A DNA stretch of 64,000 bases from Globodera rostochiensis (GCA_018350325.1 JAEVLN010000001.1:4183254-4247253), one strand, 5' to 3'; counted from the first letter of the stretch, positions 1 to 12,276 are shown. A program made the numbers and translations. The notes: generated by a model from the sequence alone, not told the origin.

Positions 1-3000
1 AATATGGTCAAGGTGGAGGGCCAGAAGGAAGAGTTCGTCCGAAACTGCTTCGTCGTGGGCGGATGTGAGACCGTGGTCGGCTCGGACATTGTTGAATGCC
101 GTGACGAGAAGGAATTGCTCGAGGTGGGCTTCTTGATTAAGCCTTTAATTTTTAATCGTCATTTGCCAACACAGAAATGGGCCGTATTTGTGCGGTGCGT
201 TGACCCCGACCTGTTGACCGGTTACAACATCCAAAACTTTGACTTGCCGTACATTTTGGACCGGGCCAGACATTTAAAGGTGCTACTACAGAAAAATAAT
301 TTCTTTAGGTAAGATCATCAATTTTAAAATATTTTTAAGATTGATAAAAGTGTGTGCTTGCTAAGTCGGGTCCGTGGAGCGATGTGTCGGCAGCGGGACG
401 CCGCCATGCAATCCAAACAAATGGGCAATCGGGTGAACAAACTGGTATCCATGGACGGACGCATCATCTTCGACGTGCTCCAGGTAGAAACGCATACAAT
501 TTGTTTAAACAAAATTTTGCTTTTTTTTTTCTCTATTGTCAACTTTATGATGACAGTATTTGTTTGTTTTTATTCTCCTTCCCCGCCATACTTTGTTTTC
601 TTATCCTGAATTTGCTTTGCTTGCATTCAGTTGGTTCTTCGCGACTACAAACTGCGTAGTTACACGCTGAATAACGTCAGCTACTTCTTTCTGGGCGAAC
701 AAAAGGAGGACGTGTCCTACACGTTCATTCCCCAACTTCAGGTCTCTTTGTTTGTTCTTTAAACTTTCCTCTATTTTTTTCATAGAATGGCTCTGACAAG
801 GACCGACGACGGCTAGCGTTGTACTGTATGAAAGACGCCTTTTTGCCGTTGCGTTTGCTAGACAAATTGATGCTGGTGATCAATTACATTGAAATGGCGC
901 GGGTCACCGGCTGTCCGCTGAATTTCCTTGTCTCGCGGGGCCAACAAGTCAAAATTTTGTCCATGTTGCTGAGAAAGGTGGGGAAAATGTCATTATTTGT
1001 TTACATTTAAAATCCTTGCGAGGTTTTCTCTGTATTTGGTTTTAATTCGCAAACAATTGTAGACCCGTGAACATCATTTGTTTCTGCCGGTGGTTGATGT
1101 AGCCGAGGGCGGCGGTGGCGACGAGGTCGGCTACGAGGGTGCGACCGTCATTGAGCCGTTACGCGCCTTCTACAAGGACCCAATCGCCACGCTGGACTTT
1201 GCCTCCCTCTACCCATCCATTATGATTGCGCACAATCTCTGCTACACGACACTACTGCCCAAGGGCGGCGCGAAAAAAATGCCACCAAAGTGAGAGGGGT
1301 AATGTGAGGGGCGTGCATTGGTTGGTCGACTCGAGTTGGACAGGGCTTGAACAACGCCATTGGGCACCGACTTAAAAATCAATGTTATTTTTTAGTTGGC
1401 GTGAAGGGGAAGACTTCATTGTGACTCCGTCTGGCGACACGTTCGTCAAGTCCTCTCACCGGCAAGGACTGTTGCCGAAGGTGCTCGAAGAGTTGCTCAG
1501 TGCACGGAAACGGGCGAAGGCGGAGCTAAAAAATGAAAAGGACCCTTTTCGGCAAGTTTTATAAAACACAATAATTTTTGTCCGTTATCAAACTTGTTCT
1601 AAATCCGGATCAGCTCATTGATACGCGCTAATTGTTTTGTTTGATCGATCCGATGCTTTTTTTGTTTTTTGTTGACCAATTTCTTTTCAATTGCAGTCAA
1701 ATGGTTCTGAACGGGCGTCAGCTTGCACTAAAAGTCAGTGCCAATTCTGTGTACGGTTTCACCGGCGCCTCTCGTGGCAAATTGCCGTGTTTGGAAATTT
1801 CGCAATCTGTCACCGCTTTTGGTCGCCAAATGATTGAAGCCACCAAACAAATGGTTGAAGGTGAGTTCAATCAATTTTCAATTGCAAACCAAAATTTATT
1901 AAAATTTTTGCAGAACATTACGTCGCGGGCGCTGTCGACGGACTTTGTCCGGCTAATGCCAAAGTGATTTACGGTGAAAATTTTGCACAACAATAAATAA
2001 TATGAGCAAATCACTTTTAACTGAATATATAAAAGCAAAATCATTCTCAGTTCTAAAATTTAACAATTCTCTTTAACTTAACCATCTTTTTAGCTTAATT
2101 TTCTTGTTCTCGACTCTTTCTGACTTTTGCAGGTGACACCGATTCGGTGATGGTCAAATTCGGCGTCAAAAGCGTCGGCGAAGCGATGGAATTGGGACGA
2201 CACGCGGCACGCGAGATCAGCAAACGCTTTCCACAGCCCATTCAGTTGGAGTTCGAGAAGGTCTACCACCCGTATCTGCTGGTCAACAAGAAGCGATACG
2301 CGGGCCTCTACTGGACCAAGGAGGAACGGCACGACAAAATGGACTGCAAAGGGGTGGGACCTGGACTAATCTGAAATTGCTCGTCGTTTGCATTCTTTAT
2401 CAGAAATGTTCACCCTTTAGGCTTAGAAAGTCTAACGAAAAAGTGTTGCTTTCAGTTGGAGACGGTCCGTCGCGACAACTGCCAATTGGTGTCGCTGGTT
2501 CTGAACACTTGTCTGGAGAAGTTGCTGATCGATCGGGACGATAGGGCGGCCATTGGATACGCGAAGAAAGTGATCTCCGAACTGTTGTGTGGACATATCG
2601 ATATTTCAATGCTGATCATCTCCAAGGAGCTGACCAAGAAGGGCGAGGTGCTTGCTTTCAATTAATTGTTTTAAGTACAACCCAGTGGCTTTTTTATTCG
2701 AGTTATCCTGATCATTTGCTTCTCGATCTCTGATTCCACGCAATTCATTTTTGCACAGAAATACGTGGCTAAGCAGGCCCACGTGGAATTGGCTGAACGG
2801 ATGCGCAAGCGCGACCCGGGTTCCGCCCCGCGTCTCGGTGACCGCGTTCCCTACGTCATCGTTAACCGGAGCGGCGGCGGCGTCAGCGCACCGGCCTACG
2901 AAAAGGCGGAAGACCCAACTTTCGTGCTCCAAAATAACATTCCCATCGACTTTGACTATTACCTTGAACATCAGCTGGTGAAGCCGCTGGCGCGCATTTT

Positions 3001-3669
3001 GGACCCGGTGATGGGCGACCAGGCGGAGAAACTGTTGATCAGTGAGACATTTGCAATTTGGGCGTTTCTTCAGACGTTTTCGTTAGCTTTCGGGGGTTAT
3101 TGGTGTTGAAGGACATTGTCAAGATAAATTGGAATTTTTTTTTAATAATAATATGGCATTTTCTTTCTTCGACCAGGCGGCGAGCACACAAAGAAGAAGG
3201 CACGGACAAAGCTGAAGAGCGGGATGATGGCCGGTTACTTCTCCAAAAAGGCCGTTTGTTTGGGGTGCAAAACGCGCATGGACTTTGAGGAGGAGGAGGC
3301 GCCCGCCGCCTGCGAACAGTGCCAGCCACGGATTGATAAAATTTACTTGGAACAGGTGGAAGGAGCTTTTATTACTTCTTTAAGTAATCATTTATAATTT
3401 TATTTCAGATATTAACAATGCGACAGATTGAGCACAAATTTTCTCGCCTTTGGACGGAATGTCAAAATTGCGCGGAAACGTTGCAGAGCGAAATTTTCTG
3501 TTCAGCGTCGGTTTTTACTCTATTTACTAATTTTTAAATTTATTTAAATCAAAATCCAAATTTCAGCCGCGACTGTCCCATCTTTTACATGCGCGAAAAA
3601 GTGCGGACGGATTTGGAGGAGGTCCAAAAGGTGTTCAAACGCTTTCAGAACAGCAACAGCAAAAGCTAA
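1..3669 (+). CDS. POLD1: DNA polymerase delta catalytic subunit (5' partial)
   Basis: Replicative B-family DNA polymerase with 3'-5' proofreading, acting at the nuclear replication fork. The reading frame is already open at base 1, so the N-terminus including Exo I lies outside the window. Exons: <1-123, 175-308, 366-483, 631-741, 786-977, 1063-1289, 1396-1551, 1697-1860, 1914-1973, 2133-2353, 2456-2647, 2759-3041, 3177-3355, 3409-3506, 3567-3669. Visible motifs in order: Exo [13 protein letters not shown], Exo III YCMKDA, polymerase motif [11 protein letters not shown], motif [13 protein letters not shown], motif C DTDSV, then the C-terminal CysA zinc module (CLGC and CEQC) and the CysB iron-sulphur module (CQNC and CSARDC). 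Every splice phase joins cleanly. Intron 1552-1696 starts with GC (CG/GCAAGT), and only that choice keeps the frame and the DPFRQMVLNG junction. The protein looks complete and functional from Exo II to the stop. Confidence 0.97.
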
Positions 3670-4507
3670 GAGTAGGAGCAGACGGACACAGACAACAGAC
3701 ACACTTATTATTGTTATTCATAAGTATTAATTTACCTTTGGAATCGATCGATCTTTTTATATTTAGCAGATCTCGAACGAAAAACATTTTTTTAAATTTG
3801 TTTATCGTTTCCGACAATTTGTTTTTACTGGGACCGGGATCCCTGGCCCGAGACCAGGTCTCCTATCCCAGGCTTCGTGCATTCAATTCCCGGGACTCGG
3901 TTTTTACCGTTTTGTATTAATTTTTTCAACAAAAAAGAGGAAAATTCAATGCGCGCCTTTCGGCACCGCTAATCCTGGCGAAAGGCTCGAGAAACAATTC
4001 GAAAAATGTAAAAAATAAAATCCTTAAAAAGACAATTATTGTAATTTCGGTTTTGTGCCTATTTAGTAGATGGAAAGTGCGGAGAATGCACCCGGAGTTG
4101 AGCTTTGGCCGCCCGTTCTTCGCAATGCTGCGGTGCGGTGTGTGTGTGCCTTCTGTGTCCCTCCCTTCTCTCCCCTCCATGGCGCCACTTCCTTAGGCGT
4201 TTTAGTTCCGACCGCTTCTTCTGCCCCTCTTTTGTCGCTCTATCGATTTTAAGCCCCTTTATGCCCTCGGGCAACGCTCTCGCAATGCCACGGGCAACAA
4301 AATTCTCGCGGCGTACGAGCGGGCAAAAGCCGTCCTTACAATTCAACGTGAACGGCGCTCATTCTCGTGAACATTTGGCACTCATTGGGGGGAATTCACA
4401 TTGTTTTATGGGCTTGTAAAGGCTTTTGACAAAATAAGATAATTTCAACATTTTTGAGTAAATTCTTTTGCCATTAAAGAAAGCGGAAATTCGTTTTTGG
4501 CTATAAA
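3670..4507. other. Intergenic region POLD1 to 7B2
   Basis: About 840 bases hold the POLD1 3' flank and the 7B2 upstream region. AATAAA-like hexamers occur near 4014. A GT/CT-rich patch around 4138-4170 has open frames, but no conserved protein or splice context was seen, so no gene is called. Confidence 0.6.
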
Positions 4508-5987
4508 ATGATTCTGTGGGCCACGATTTTGTTGATGGCTTTGGACATTGCGTTCGGTGGCACCAATCAAATGGAATTTGATCAGTCGGCGGTAAATTTG
4601 TTCAGTTTTTGGTTTTTAAAAATTCTGTCTGTCATCGTTTTTCACGCTTTTTAATTATAAATATTTAAAAGTTTCCAGCCGATGTTCCCCGACTCCCAGT
4701 TCATCGATTTGATTTCGCGCGACATCGAATCCTTCTCCGGCCCATTGGGCGTTGGCCATAAATTTATGAGCGGTGGCGAAATTTTTAACGCTTTTAAAAC
4801 CCCAAAACATCATAAAAATAAGCCTGCGTTTGGGTTCAGACTTTTTGTTCAATTCCATTGACCCAAAAGTGAATGGAAATAATATTTTCATCATTTTGGG
4901 CGGTGCCGGTGAGGGCGTCCAACAGCTAGGCCCCGAGGGGCCCTTTGAGCAGCGGCAACAGGTGAAGAGTGACAATGTTCTCCCCGCGTATTGCGAGCCT
5001 CCAAATCCCTGTCCGATTGGCTACGATGAGAAGGACGGCTGCACGGAACAGTTCGAGAACACTGTAGGGGAGAATCGGGGGGGGGGGGGGGGGGAGACAA
5101 TTGGGGGGGGGGGGGGGGGGGGGGAGACAATAAGGGGGGGAGACAATTGGGGGGGGGGAGACAATTGGGGGGGGGCGGGAGACAATCGAGGGGGGGAGAC
5201 AATTGGGGGGGGGGGGGGAGACAATTGGGGGGGGGGAGACAATCGAAGGGGGGGGAGACAATTGGGGGGGGGGGATGTGTGCCGTGAGTGTAAGCAAAGC
5301 CGATATTGAGAGCCCATATTTCAGGGGTAAGGAGGTTCTTTTATCGACCGACACTTTCCAACCAACGCCCCCGGCGTCTGGATGCCTTTTTATGCATGAA
5401 TTTGAAATGATTGGTGTATAAGCGATGCCTCAAATTAAACCCAAGATATTTTAGAATATTAAATAAATTTCAGGCCGAGTTTTCGCGCAGCTACCAAGGT
5501 CAGCAACAGTGCTTGTGTGACCAGGAGCACATGTTTAAGTGAGTTTCGGCAAAAGTGCCACGGTCTGATTCTAAAACTTTCATTCAACAATTATTCCAAC
5601 ACTTTTGAAGCTGTCCGTCGAAGAACAACCGCGAGGAGTACGAGCAGGATCTGGAGCAATTGCTGGCCAACAACGGACTGCACAAATCGTAAATTATTTA
5701 ATTGCCGATGGCCCGACAGTTAGGCCTCCAAGTAAATGCCCCCAAATTTCAGAATGATTGCCAAGAAATTCCATCTCACGCGGGCGGAGGTTTGCCCATC
5801 AATTTGTGAATAAGTCGGCCTAACTTTACGCAAAACTTTTTGCCAGGAGCCGCGCCGTCGAAAACGCTCTGTCGCCGGCTTCGGCCAACCGCAGGCGCAC
5901 TTATCGCACAGCCGCTACAACCCCTACCTGGAGGGCGCCCCGCTGAAGTCAGTGGCCAAAAAGGATGGACGCAACTTGAAAATGTGA
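4508..5987 (+). CDS. sbt-1: Neuroendocrine protein 7B2 (PC2 chaperone, SBT-1-like)
   Basis: Secretory chaperone and inhibitor of prohormone convertase 2 in neuropeptide-producing cells. Exons: 4508-4591, 4679-4772, 4840-5063, 5474-5538, 5611-5688, 5753-5789, 5847-5987. The ATG at 4508 opens a hydrophobic signal peptide (MILWATILLMALDIAFG). Family marks are GGAGEGVQQLGP, the proline/cysteine core YCEPPNPCP with DGC, AEFSR, the furin-type site RRRKRS, and a C-terminal inhibitory-type peptide NPYLEGAPLKSVAKK. The last block ends 11 residues after ASVAKK-like residues, shorter than vertebrate 7B2. The third exon as drawn (4840) is the only canonical AG solution and adds about 20 unconserved residues before GGAGEG; a non-canonical junction would remove them (see findings). 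Intron 5064-5473 is filled by a poly-G repeat. Confidence in identity is high and in exon 3's start low. Confidence 0.92.
5080..5273. repeat. Poly-G / GAGACAATT repeat inside 7B2 intron
   Basis: G runs of 6-20 bases are separated by about ten copies of GAGACAAT(T/C), nearly filling the intron between the DGC exon and the AEFSR exon of 7B2. Reading frames through it give only Gly/Thr-Ile or Pro-rich strings and are not considered coding. Confidence 0.9.
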
Positions 5988-6350
5988 AGAGAAACTCCGG
6001 GGAGCCGAGGACGGAAACTGCCGCGGGCGATGTCACCGACGCGCAAATTTACCTCGCGACGCGCCCCATTCCCCGACCGTTTCAGTTCCTTCATATAACC
6101 GACCGAATGCCCAAACAAATATGCGAATTTCTTTTGTTTTGTCGAGCTGCATTGCGTGCGAATAATTGAAAAATTGATTTTATTTGTGCCCAGGGGAATT
6201 TGGTCTATGAAAATGGGAATGATTCTATGAAGTAAAAAGCCAAATCTTTGTGCTTCTTCCCTCTATTTCTAAATATGTTTTTCGGCAATTTGAAAAACCT
6301 TACAAAATGGTGTTTAGTGAAATAAATGAATGTGTAAAAAGAAAGTTGCT

Positions 6351-8215
6351 CTACTCTCGTTCAACTGCAGCCGATCCCTCGCCGCCTCCACCACCGCTTG
6401 GGTCGTCAACTCCTCCCTCAATCGAATGTTGTTGCTGAAAGGAAGAAGCGAAGAGAATCCCCTGAAAGTTTGAAAATAAAAATGGAAAGGACAATTAGTC
6501 GTCGCAAAAACTCGACCTGGAAGTCGCTGACGCTGATGAGCGGTGACGGAAACGCCGTCGTTGTGGTCGGCGGTTGTTGGGCGTCGCCCGTCAAAGGGGC
6601 CGAGGACATCGGCGGAGAGTCGGCCTTCTGAAAATGGAAGAAGGCCCAAATGAAGGTTCATCAAGCAGTCCTTCCACCATTTTCGTGGTGCCTCCAACGG
6701 CAGCCAAACCCGCGCCCTTTCCACCGTCGTCGTCGTCGCTTTTGAACCGTTCGGACAATGCGGCCAACAGAGCGTGTGTCCGCTGACTTTGGTATGGCGT
6801 CGCGCGCACCGCCAACGAGTCGCCACATCGTGACGCCATGCGCTTGTGCCCCTCTGCCGCCGTATCCGTCTCGAACTTCTCGTCGGTTTCAGCCATTTCA
6901 CCGCCGCCATTTTCTGCTTCATCAGACGTTGCAGCGGCAGCCGTCGACGCCCGAGGGGCTGGACGCGTGCGGAATTCCCAAAAGTGACCGCGCGCGGGAG
7001 TGAAGCGCAACATGGACAATAAAATGGGAAGCATAATTAGAAAGCGGTTCGTAGATGAACAGGAGATTAATTCAGTCCATCCAAGTTATTTTCACGGACC
7101 TGCCTCTTGGAAGGCGCATCGTAACGGGTCCATCACACCGATCAGCCGAGAATGGAGTAGCTGAACAAAAAGCCAATAAAAAAGGCTTCAACGGAGTCGA
7201 AACTCCGAAGTAAAATAATTGCCGTGTGCATGTCGGGCGCCTGATACACCGTTCCGTCCAACACGTAATAATGGCAGAGAGGAGAGACTTAAACGGACAA
7301 TTCAAATCGGGAAATTCGGAACAAATATTCAGTAATGCTTAAGTTGGTGCCCCCATTTTTGAAAAAAAAATTTTTCTTAAAAGTTATGCAAAAATGTTTC
7401 TAGGGGGGTGGAATCCAAATATGACCATTTTAAGAGAAATATGTTTCCGAAAATTATTCGAATCGAATTCGGGTACGAGGTTCGAAACTGGTCTACAAGG
7501 CGGCATATTTTAATTTCACGACCCCAAAAATCCTAGAAATGTTTTGCACGACTTTTAAGAAAAGTTTTACTTTTTTTTATAAATGGAGGTATACCAACTT
7601 CAGTATTACCAAATAGCGATAGTCCCATAAGAATAAAGCTCTATTCTGTGCTCAGTGTGCTGACTTTTGTCGGGTCCGCTCCTCTGCTGTTTTCTGATGA
7701 GGAATAGCGGCGGCGAGCAGGGTTCCACCAGCACAAATTGAATGCCGGTCGTTGTTCTAAACTTAAGCAAAATTAAGGTGAAGAAAATTGGACCAAAAGT
7801 CCCTCCCAAAACAGCGGACTTCAACACGGCGTCCAGTTGGGCCGGTCCGATGCTCGGGTTCCGCATCAGAATTAGCGCATTGTCCGAATTGGGGTCGAAG
7901 AATGGATTTTCGCGTTGGTAAAAGTAGGACATCTTCGACGCGGACAGGGAAAATTTAAGTCGAAACATTTGTCGAAACAAAAAAATGATGAAACCGGACC
8001 ACATTTTCGGGAGTGATGGGGAAGAAGCGCGGATCCTTCCACGGCTGTTCCAACGCAATTCGATCCGTGCGCACTTTCTTCGCTATGGCGTCCAAATCGC
8101 TCGGCGCGCGTGCCGCCTGCATTTGGGCCGCCATCACCGCAGGGTCCATCGCCGCGGGGGCGAAGTCGACGGACTGCTGATTGAGGGAAACGGAAGGCTG
8201 TTGATGAGGAAACAT
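6351..8215 (-). CDS. MED6: Mediator complex subunit 6
   Basis: Head-module subunit of Mediator, linking transcription factors to RNA polymerase II in the nucleus. Minus-strand exons: 8215-8000, 7932-7820, 7756-7665, 7287 down to about 7180 (end uncertain), about 7034 (start uncertain) down to 6678, 6627-6517, 6434-6351. MED6 marks in order: PWKDPRFFPI, MSYFYQRENPFFD, a GIQFVLVEP block, the IRKQQR motif, YYVLDGTVYQAPD, LRFTPARGHFWEF (family YHPSKGYWWHF) and TPYQSQRTHALLAALSERF. The start at 8215 gives an N-terminal extension of about 50 residues over human MED6; an in-frame ATG further upstream also exists. The C-terminal tail is low-complexity. The exon carrying LRFTPARGHFWEF has no usable AG acceptor (see findings). 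Intron 7288-7664 holds a small inverted-repeat element. Confidence 0.9.
7331..7610. mobile_element. Small terminal-inverted-repeat element in MED6 intron
   Basis: The left end (AGTAATGCTTAAGTTGGT) and the complement of the right end (GGTAATACTGAAGTTGGT) match. Inside, CTTAAAAGT(TAT/CGT)GCAAAA and TTTCTAGG also recur in inverted order, so about 80 bases per arm can pair. Flanks AAATATTC and AAATAGCG are only a partial 8-base duplication. There is no coding capacity, so it is read as an old non-autonomous DNA transposon. Its terminus GGTAATACTG is shared with the element at 36791-37211. Confidence 0.6.
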
Positions 8216-8556
8216 TGTGCTGTAAAGATTGGGCCGAAAACTTTCATTTCGATCAGAATGAATGATGCATATAAAAAGTTTGTTTTTGTTCATTAACAGC
8301 AATTTGTTGAAAAAACAGGTGACAAGGGAGAAGTGGATGAAAGTGAGGAAACTTCAACAATGTAATGAATAGAATCAGAAATAATATTGTGTAAAAATGC
8401 TAAATACCAATTCTGAGCACGAATTCGGAAATTCCAAAACTGCATAATTCAAAAATGAACACTTTCTCTTCTTGAGGCATAGGCAACAGATGATCATGCC
8501 AGCCCTCCTGCCCCATTCTTCTTCCATCGTCCCCTCTCTTCCTTCCTACGCCACCG

Positions 8557-11500
8557 TCATCCTCCTCCTCTTCCGTTCTTCCGCCCATTGTCCTCCCCTT
8601 TCTCGTCGTCGCTGCTGCTTCCGCTTGTCGAGTAGGTCACCAGCATCTTCCGTCGCTTCTTCCGTTTTGTCTTTATCGGTGGCATTTGTGTTGGCGTTGG
8701 TGAAGGTAAAGAAGAGGCGACGGTCGCAGTGGCAGCAGAAGTGCTTGGCAATGGCGTTCGCGTTGGTTGCGGCATCACCATCTGCAAGCAGTGCACACGT
8801 TCCAAGAGCTTTGGATCGTCTCTCAACGCGTCGGTGCCGCTCTCATGCACCCACTCCGTCTGCACCAGAGAGATGTCACGCGCGTAGACCTCATTCGTGT
8901 GCATCAGCTCCGTGAACACGAAGGCCTACGACAGCAAAGGCGAGTAAATTGATGGAAAATTCAGAAATTGCATACAGCGGGGCGCTGATTGTGCAGACAG
9001 GAGGAGGGGTGAATGCGCACTTGCACCTTCCGGTCCCGGTCCAACACGTAACATTGAATGGAAGTGTCATAACGGCACAGATTCAGGAACAGTCCACGGC
9101 AAATTGCCCGCCTAAAAACACAACCGTCTCATTTAATCAATGTTTTTAGACCTTAACAGCTCCATGTTGTTGGCGGAGGTGCTGAAGTGCAATTTGTGCT
9201 TCATGCACTCTTCGTGCAGTTGTTTCCGAATGCTCCACACCTGCTCCATGCGTCGCTGGTTTAGGTTGTTGGACTCACAAAATTCCTTTAAAAAATGAGA
9301 CAAAAAAAAAACATTTTTACCAAATTACCTTCATTTTTTCTTGAATTCGTTTTACCGAAGTGAAGGCGCGATATATTTGCACCATTCGCGCATGATCGCC
9401 CTCATTAGTGCGAAATTTCATGTTCAAACCGCCTAAGACGTAAAATCTTTGTGAAATTCAGATAATTGCAAACCCGACAGGCCCGTGTTGTCTTCCTGTC
9501 CGAACTTTTGCTTCTCATTGAGACAGAAAAGGTCATGACCGGAAAATTGGAACACCGGGTCAGCTGACATAAAAGACACCACTGTGCACGCCTCCTCGAG
9601 ACAGCCCAACTCGGAGGCGGCCAACAGAATTCTGAGGACGGAAATGATCAAATAATAAAATATAAAAATGTTTTAAGTCAAAAAAATCCCAAAATTTAGG
9701 TCTGTGGTAAAATAATATTAACGGCATAAACACACACACTTTGCGTGCGCGGGTTCGACAGGAAATGTCAGCAATTGGCTGCCCTCTTCAGTAATTTTCA
9801 GATGTCCAGTAGTGCTCAGTGTAACGGCACGAAGTGCAAGCAATTCTTCGACCGCAGCGCGCAATTGATTAATGTCGGGCGGAGAGAGGAGATGCACCAG
9901 AGAGGACACCTTTTCAACACCAAGCTCAACAAGTTCAAGCAGTACCTGACAGAGCATAAAAATATATTGGAAACACAAAATGAAAGTCCGTCTCACAGTG
10001 GTGAGTCTGCAGCGTTGCAGCTCGGGCTCCTGTTCGTCCGCAAGGCGATTGTAGTCCTCCAGCGAGTACAGCCGATAGCATTTGCCCGGCCCCTCGCGAC
10101 CCGCTCGACCGGCCCGTTGAATGGCCTGGGCTTTGGAAATGTTCTCCACCCGCAGCACATCCACGCGATTGCAAGCAACAAAAGAGCTAAAAACGAAAAC
10201 AAACAATCAAAATTTAATAACGTCAGCGAGGAATCAATTTTTATGCTGATTGAAGTTTTTCTTTCGAAACCCCATTAAATAGAGATTAACCAAATTCAAA
10301 CAAACCGTCTCAGAACAGGAAAACGGCTTCGAACTGAAAGCATCAGCGTTCGAATGTTTCAAATTGGCATACTTTGCAGCAAAGCCCCCCCCCCCCCATT
10401 CGCCCGCAACTGACCGTCTCTTTACTTTGCCCGAATCGATGACCACGTCGATGCCCGGAATAGTGACAGAAGTTTCCGCAATGTTCGTGGCAAAAAGCAC
10501 CTTTCGGTGGCCCTAAATTTGATTTGTTTTGGAAAAATTCCATAACAAAAATGCAATAAAAACCGAAAATCACACCTATAAACCAAACATTTTGTAAAAA
10601 TGCACAAGAAAAATGCAATAATGGAAAAATACATACACCCGCTAAAAATCTATTTTTTATAGTCCCCCCCCCCAAATTTTCTAGAAACGGGTCGGAACTA
10701 ATTTATTTTACCCTTGGCGGCGGCTCAAAGGCGCGTTGAGTGACCGCGGTGGGCACGGCCGCGTACAGAGGGATCGCGTAGATCTCTTCCATCGCCGCAT
10801 CCGATTTGCTTTGTTTGAGCTTGCGCAGAATGTTGAGTGCCGTGTCGATCTCCTCTTGGCCCGTCAAAAACACCAAAAAGCCATGTTCGATGGGCTCCGT
10901 ATCGTGCAGTTCCAACACGGCGGAGACGGCATTGAACAAATAATCGTTGTCGTTCAGCTTCAATTCGGGCGAATTGAAAATCTGAGAGAGAGAGAGAGAG
11001 AGAGAGAGAGTCGATGACGCCAGTGCTTATTTAAATTTAACGTCAATGGACAACCCGTCCGCCCATTACTAAACCAAATTTGGAAAATTCTCTTAATTTG
11101 GACTAGCTAATTTGTAAGCGGACCTTAACACTGTGCATTCGCCCCTTCACATAGTAAACAGTTGCACCGTCGAAATACTCCGACAACGGACGCGCGTCCA
11201 GAGTGGCGGACATCAAAAGGATGCGTAACGGCGGCTCGGCACGGGCGGCCCGATCGCGTTGGGCTTGCCGCAAAATGTACAACAGAACGTCTGTGTTCAC
11301 CTAAACAATTTACGCTTAGCATAAATTTTTTGCTTCCCGATCGGTTGCCTACGGAACGCTCGTGCACTTCGTCCACAATGATGGCCGAATAGGAGTTGAG
11401 GCGGCAGTTGTGTAGCATCTGACGCAAAAGAATGCCCTCCGTCATGTAGACGAGTCGACACCGCTCGCTGGTCTCGTTCTCAAAGCGGAATTTGTAACCG

Positions 11501-12276
11501 ACCTGAAAAAGCTCAAGCCTTGATGCTGTCCGAGTTCCGGGTCCAAAATGCGAAATTAGTGTTTTGTAAGCATTTTTTCAGAGAAAATTTTTTTTATTTA
11601 TTTGGCCAAAGAAAGTGCTGACCAAATCACCGACGGAAGAGCCCAGCTCTTGCGCCACGCGCATCCCCAACATTTTGGCGGCTACCCGACGGGGCTGTGT
11701 CACAATAATCGTGCCCTCGGATGCCCACGGCGCCCGAAGACAAAGCTGAAACATTTGCACTCAACAACCAATTCCAACCATATAATTGGGGGTTTTGACC
11801 TGTGGTATTTGAGTGCTCTTCCCGCACGCCGTTTCCCCGATGAAAATTGCAACTTTGTCCAGAGAGTGCAAAATGGCGGTCAGTTGCTTCCGATATCGGT
11901 CAATTTGCAGTGGAATGCGTTTGAATGGCTGAAAGGCGAGATACTTTTAAAAGTCAGTGGCCCCTCCCCCCGTAGCCCAAGGCCACGGCCTTTGGGTCGG
12001 TCGAACAGAACCGGTCAATGAATGACCTGTTTGGCGCTGCTGGCCACACTCATGGAGGAGCCCGGTCGACTCGATGACGACATCAGACTACCATTTCGTC
12101 GGTCCTCAACATTCCCATTACAATTGTTGTGCAACTCACGCATTTCGCATATCTGAGAAAATATTTTGAGTTAACACCGTCCGTCCCCTAGCTTCCAGTA
12201 TGTACATACTTTAAAATTAAAAATAGAATCAGGAAAAAAAAAAATCAGAAATTGACTCTACTTTCAAGTCGGACAT
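8557..12276 (-). CDS. DHX33: DEAH-box RNA helicase, DHX33-like
   Basis: ATP-dependent RNA helicase; human DHX33 acts in nucleolar rRNA synthesis and cytoplasmic translation and RNA sensing. Fifteen exons: 12276-12262, 12152-12027, 11938-11800, 11745-11623, 11502-11353, 11300-11124, 10981-10712, 10512-10415, 10186-9997, 9945-9740, 9631-9474, 9432-9329, 9285-9152, 9111-8976, 8925-8557. All junctions are GT-AG and in phase. Motifs: [10 protein letters not shown], Ia [17 protein letters not shown] (DEVH, not DEAH), [43 protein letters not shown], then the winged-helix/ratchet region and the OB-fold end ([19 protein letters not shown]). GRMHSVK and the QRAGRAGR context fit DHX33 better than DHX35 or DHX8. 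The tail after 8800 is Ser/Thr- and Lys-rich. The first exon (MSDLK) is inferred from splice phase; ATG 12143 is the alternative. Confidence 0.88.

Noticed and set aside
4891..5354. Pro/Leu- and Gly-rich open frames
   Set aside because: Products of the poly-G repeat in the 7B2 intron on either strand; the real 7B2 exons overlap them only in part.
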